From Streptomyces sp. SID8374 (GTDB taxonomy: Bacteria; Actinomycetota; Actinomycetes; Streptomycetales; Streptomycetaceae), in the NCBI RefSeq assembly GCF_009865135.1, contig NZ_WWGH01000004.1, positions 1-64,000 of the forward strand: a DNA stretch of 64,000 bases, written 5' to 3'. Positions within the stretch are counted from its first letter, which is position 1, and each line of letters opens with the position of its first letter. The notes under the pieces are model-generated. The model saw nothing but the letters and a program-made list of their open reading frames with translations, did not search any database and had not been told where the DNA came from. The translations under genes and the position numbers were made by a program. Below are positions 62,379 to 64,000 of the stretch, one piece after another.

Positions 62379-64000
62379 ATGGCGTGGGTGAAGGAGATCA
62401 GGGCCGACGAGCAGGTCGACTACCGGCTCAGCCGCCAGGCCGGATGCGGCGTCGTCGACGGCACCGGCCGGGAGATCGAGGGCGGCGAGGACAAGCCGGT
62501 CGATTACCGTCTGGAGTCGGATGTGGACGGCGTCCTGGTCTGGGTCGGCTCCGGCCTGGACGACGTCGGCCTCAAGGCCGGCACCGTCATGACCTCCGAA
62601 GGAGAGTCCGCCGCCCGCCGTCTGATGAAGGGCTGCCACCCTGCCACCGGCGCCCGGCTCATCACCACCAAGACCTCCGTGACCGCCGACGAGAAGGCCA
62701 CGCTCACCGTCGCGCCACTGGTGCGCGCCATCGAGGAGAAGGCCGCCGAGGAAGGCGTCGAGGCGTCCGCGCTGCTGGACGGCAAACCCAAGCAGCAACG
62801 GCTGCTCGCGCAGCAGCGACGCATGGTGAACCGGAAGGGCGAGGGGCAGCGCCTACACGTGGAGACCGTGCGCAAACTTGCCCGCGCCACCGGCATCGAC
62901 CTCGACGCGGTGTACGGCAAGGAGGCGGTCGCGTACGCGTGGGCGAACAAGGACCTGCGCACCGACACCCGCGTTCGCGGGTGGGACCTCGTACTCGACC
63001 TGACCAAGTCCGACAGCACCCTGGACGGCCTGCTGCCCGACCTCGACGAGAAGACGTTCCGCGAGATCGTCCACCAGGCGAAGGACGAGACGCTGCGGAT
63101 GGCGGAGCAACTGGTCGGCTACGCGGTCGGCAGCGAGGACGGTGAGCCGGTGCGGATCGCGACCGGCGGTCTGCTCGGCTGGTCCGTCGAGCACCGTGCC
63201 TCCCGCCCGATGGGCGACGGACAGCCCGGTGATCCGCACCTTCACCTGCACGTCGTCATCGCGAACATGGCGCAGTGCGAAGACGGGAAGTGGCGCAGCA
63301 TCGCCAACTCCGGGAAGGACCTCTACCGGCACGCCGCCGTCCTCGACGCCGCCTTCAAGGGACGCGTCCGCCAGCTCACGTACGAGCATTTCGGCGTACG
63401 GCGGGTACAGGCGGAGAAGACGCGCGCGTGGGAGATCGAGGGCATCCCCGAGCACCTGCGCGATACGTTCAGCCGGCGCGCGGCCCGGGTGAACGAACTC
63501 GCCGGTGAGGACGCCTCCCGTGAGGACAAGATGCGCGTCTCCGCCAAGACGCGTCACGCCAAGCACGCGGCCGACGCGAACGCGATGCGTACCAGCTGGA
63601 GGCAGCGCGCCGAAGCGCTGGGCATCGACGTGGACGCGATGGTCGCCGAGGCGGCACCCGGCCCGCCCGGCCCCGACGGCGGAGCAGGCGTCGCCGGGCC
63701 CGACGGGCCGCGCATCCCGCCGCCCAGCGACATCGCCGCCGTGGTGTTCGATCCCGAGACCGGCGTCACCGCGAGCAAGAAAGAGTTCACCCGGGCCGCG
63801 CTGATGGCCGCCGTCATCAACGCGCTGCCGTACGGATTCGGCAGTGCCGACCTCACCGAACTCCAGCGCCTGGTGGACGACGTCCTGCGCGTCGAGGGGT
63901 ACGCCGTGGCGTTGCCGCACGTCGGCTCCAAGGTGATGAGCAGCACCGACCGGTACACCACCCGCGACATCCTCGACGCCGAGGAGATCGTCACCTCCCA
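62379..64000 (+). CDS. MobF-type conjugative relaxase (partial)
   Basis: ATG at 62379 with GGGGAGG nearby; the frame is open to the end of the window, so the C-terminal helicase part is not seen. N-terminal MAWVKEIRADEQVDYRLSRQ; candidate nucleophilic tyrosines include Tyr15 and Tyr44. EHRASRPMGDGQPGDPHLHL followed by HVVIANMAQ holds the three-histidine metal site (about 278-296), the hallmark of TrwC/TraI-like relaxases. ATASKKEF- and LxxVxxVLRVEGYA-like regions lie further on. It nicks oriT, stays on the DNA end and is exported by a T4SS; the VirD4/VirB4 genes at 12.8-16.1 kb match this. Confidence 0.9.
   Translation, partial: MAWVKEIRADEQVDYRLSRQAGCGVVDGTGREIEGGEDKPVDYRLESDVDGVLVWVGSGLDDVGLKAGTVMTSEGESAARRLMKGCHPATGARLITTKTSVTADEKATLTVAPLVRAIEEKAAEEGVEASALLDGKPKQQRLLAQQRRMVNRKGEGQRLHVETVRKLARATGIDLDAVYGKEAVAYAWANKDLRTDTRVRGWDLVLDLTKSDSTLDGLLPDLDEKTFREIVHQAKDETLRMAEQLVGYAVGSEDGEPVRIATGGLLGWSVEHRASRPMGDGQPGDPHLHLHVVIANMAQCEDGKWRSIANSGKDLYRHAAVLDAAFKGRVRQLTYEHFGVRRVQAEKTRAWEIEGIPEHLRDTFSRRAARVNELAGEDASREDKMRVSAKTRHAKHAADANAMRTSWRQRAEALGIDVDAMVAEAAPGPPGPDGGAGVAGPDGPRIPPPSDIAAVVFDPETGVTASKKEFTRAALMAAVINALPYGFGSADLTELQRLVDDVLRVEGYAVALPHVGSKVMSSTDRYTTRDILDAEEIVTS

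Noticed and set aside
1..64000. tRNA, rRNA or insertion sequences
   Set aside because: No cloverleaf with T-arm GTTCRA, rRNA-like stretch or transposase with inverted ends was recognised.

Overview
The window is very G+C-rich, with the strong third-position G/C bias, GTG/TTG starts and 4-base ATGA/GTGA gene overlaps typical of Streptomyces or a close relative. The gene content is that of a large conjugative plasmid: a replication initiator plus DnaB-type helicase with iterons inside the initiator gene (the pSLA2-like arrangement of Streptomyces linear plasmids), ParA with a small partner, a zeta-toxin pair, KorSA/TraR-type GntR regulators, Spd-like membrane proteins, an FtsK-type TraB, a type IV secretion-like cluster and a MobF relaxase. 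No rRNA, tRNA, CRISPR array or insertion sequence was seen.

Layout. 0-4.5 kb: decayed or frameshifted genes around an intact CoiA-like gene, a frameshifted replication-relaxation gene and a 3' relaxase remnant. 4.5-16.8 kb: conjugation cluster with a VirB1-like lysozyme/NlpC protein, a pilin-like two-TM protein, VirB8-like, VirB6-like, SCO6880-like, VirB4-like and VirD4-like genes, closed by a bidirectional terminator. 17-20.3 kb: zeta toxin pair and an unknown HTH protein. 20.4-32.3 kb: accessory genes including a regulator behind a three-operator array, a tyrosine recombinase, an AbrB-type protein, an unusual HTH/coiled-coil/REC protein and an XRE regulator. 32.4-41.2 kb: parA and its partner, a recombinase-like protein, a HIT/deoxyribosyltransferase/NUDT9-like set, a secreted protein and small regulators, each unit separated from the next by one copy of a short palindrome. 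42-45.7 kb: replication module. 46.5-56.9 kb: GntR regulators, a multi-operator promoter, a tightly coupled transfer/spread operon ending in traB, and a candidate clt of repeated octamers. 57-62 kb: small accessory genes, again divided by the palindrome, including a Pycsar-effector-like protein. 62.4-64 kb: start of a MobF relaxase running off the window.

How it fits together. Replication (42-45.5 kb) and partition (32.6-33.8 kb) maintain the element and the zeta pair could stabilise it. Two transfer machineries are present: a TraB/Spd system able to move double-stranded DNA from clt, controlled by the GntR pair, and a T4SS-like channel with VirD4 and a MobF relaxase, the route used for single-stranded DNA.

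The most unusual signal is a dispersed palindrome with core CCTGTTGGACCCAACAGG. I found 17 copies, nearly all at gene 3' ends or between genes and several supplying the stop codon. Around 32.4-41.2 kb they partition genes like a cassette array that includes a recombinase-like gene. A recombination-site role is inference; a terminator or protein-binding role is the main alternative. Two further regulatory repeat families (GCCAAC...GTTGGC operators and TGTCCGCGAATCGCGGACA palindromes) also recur.
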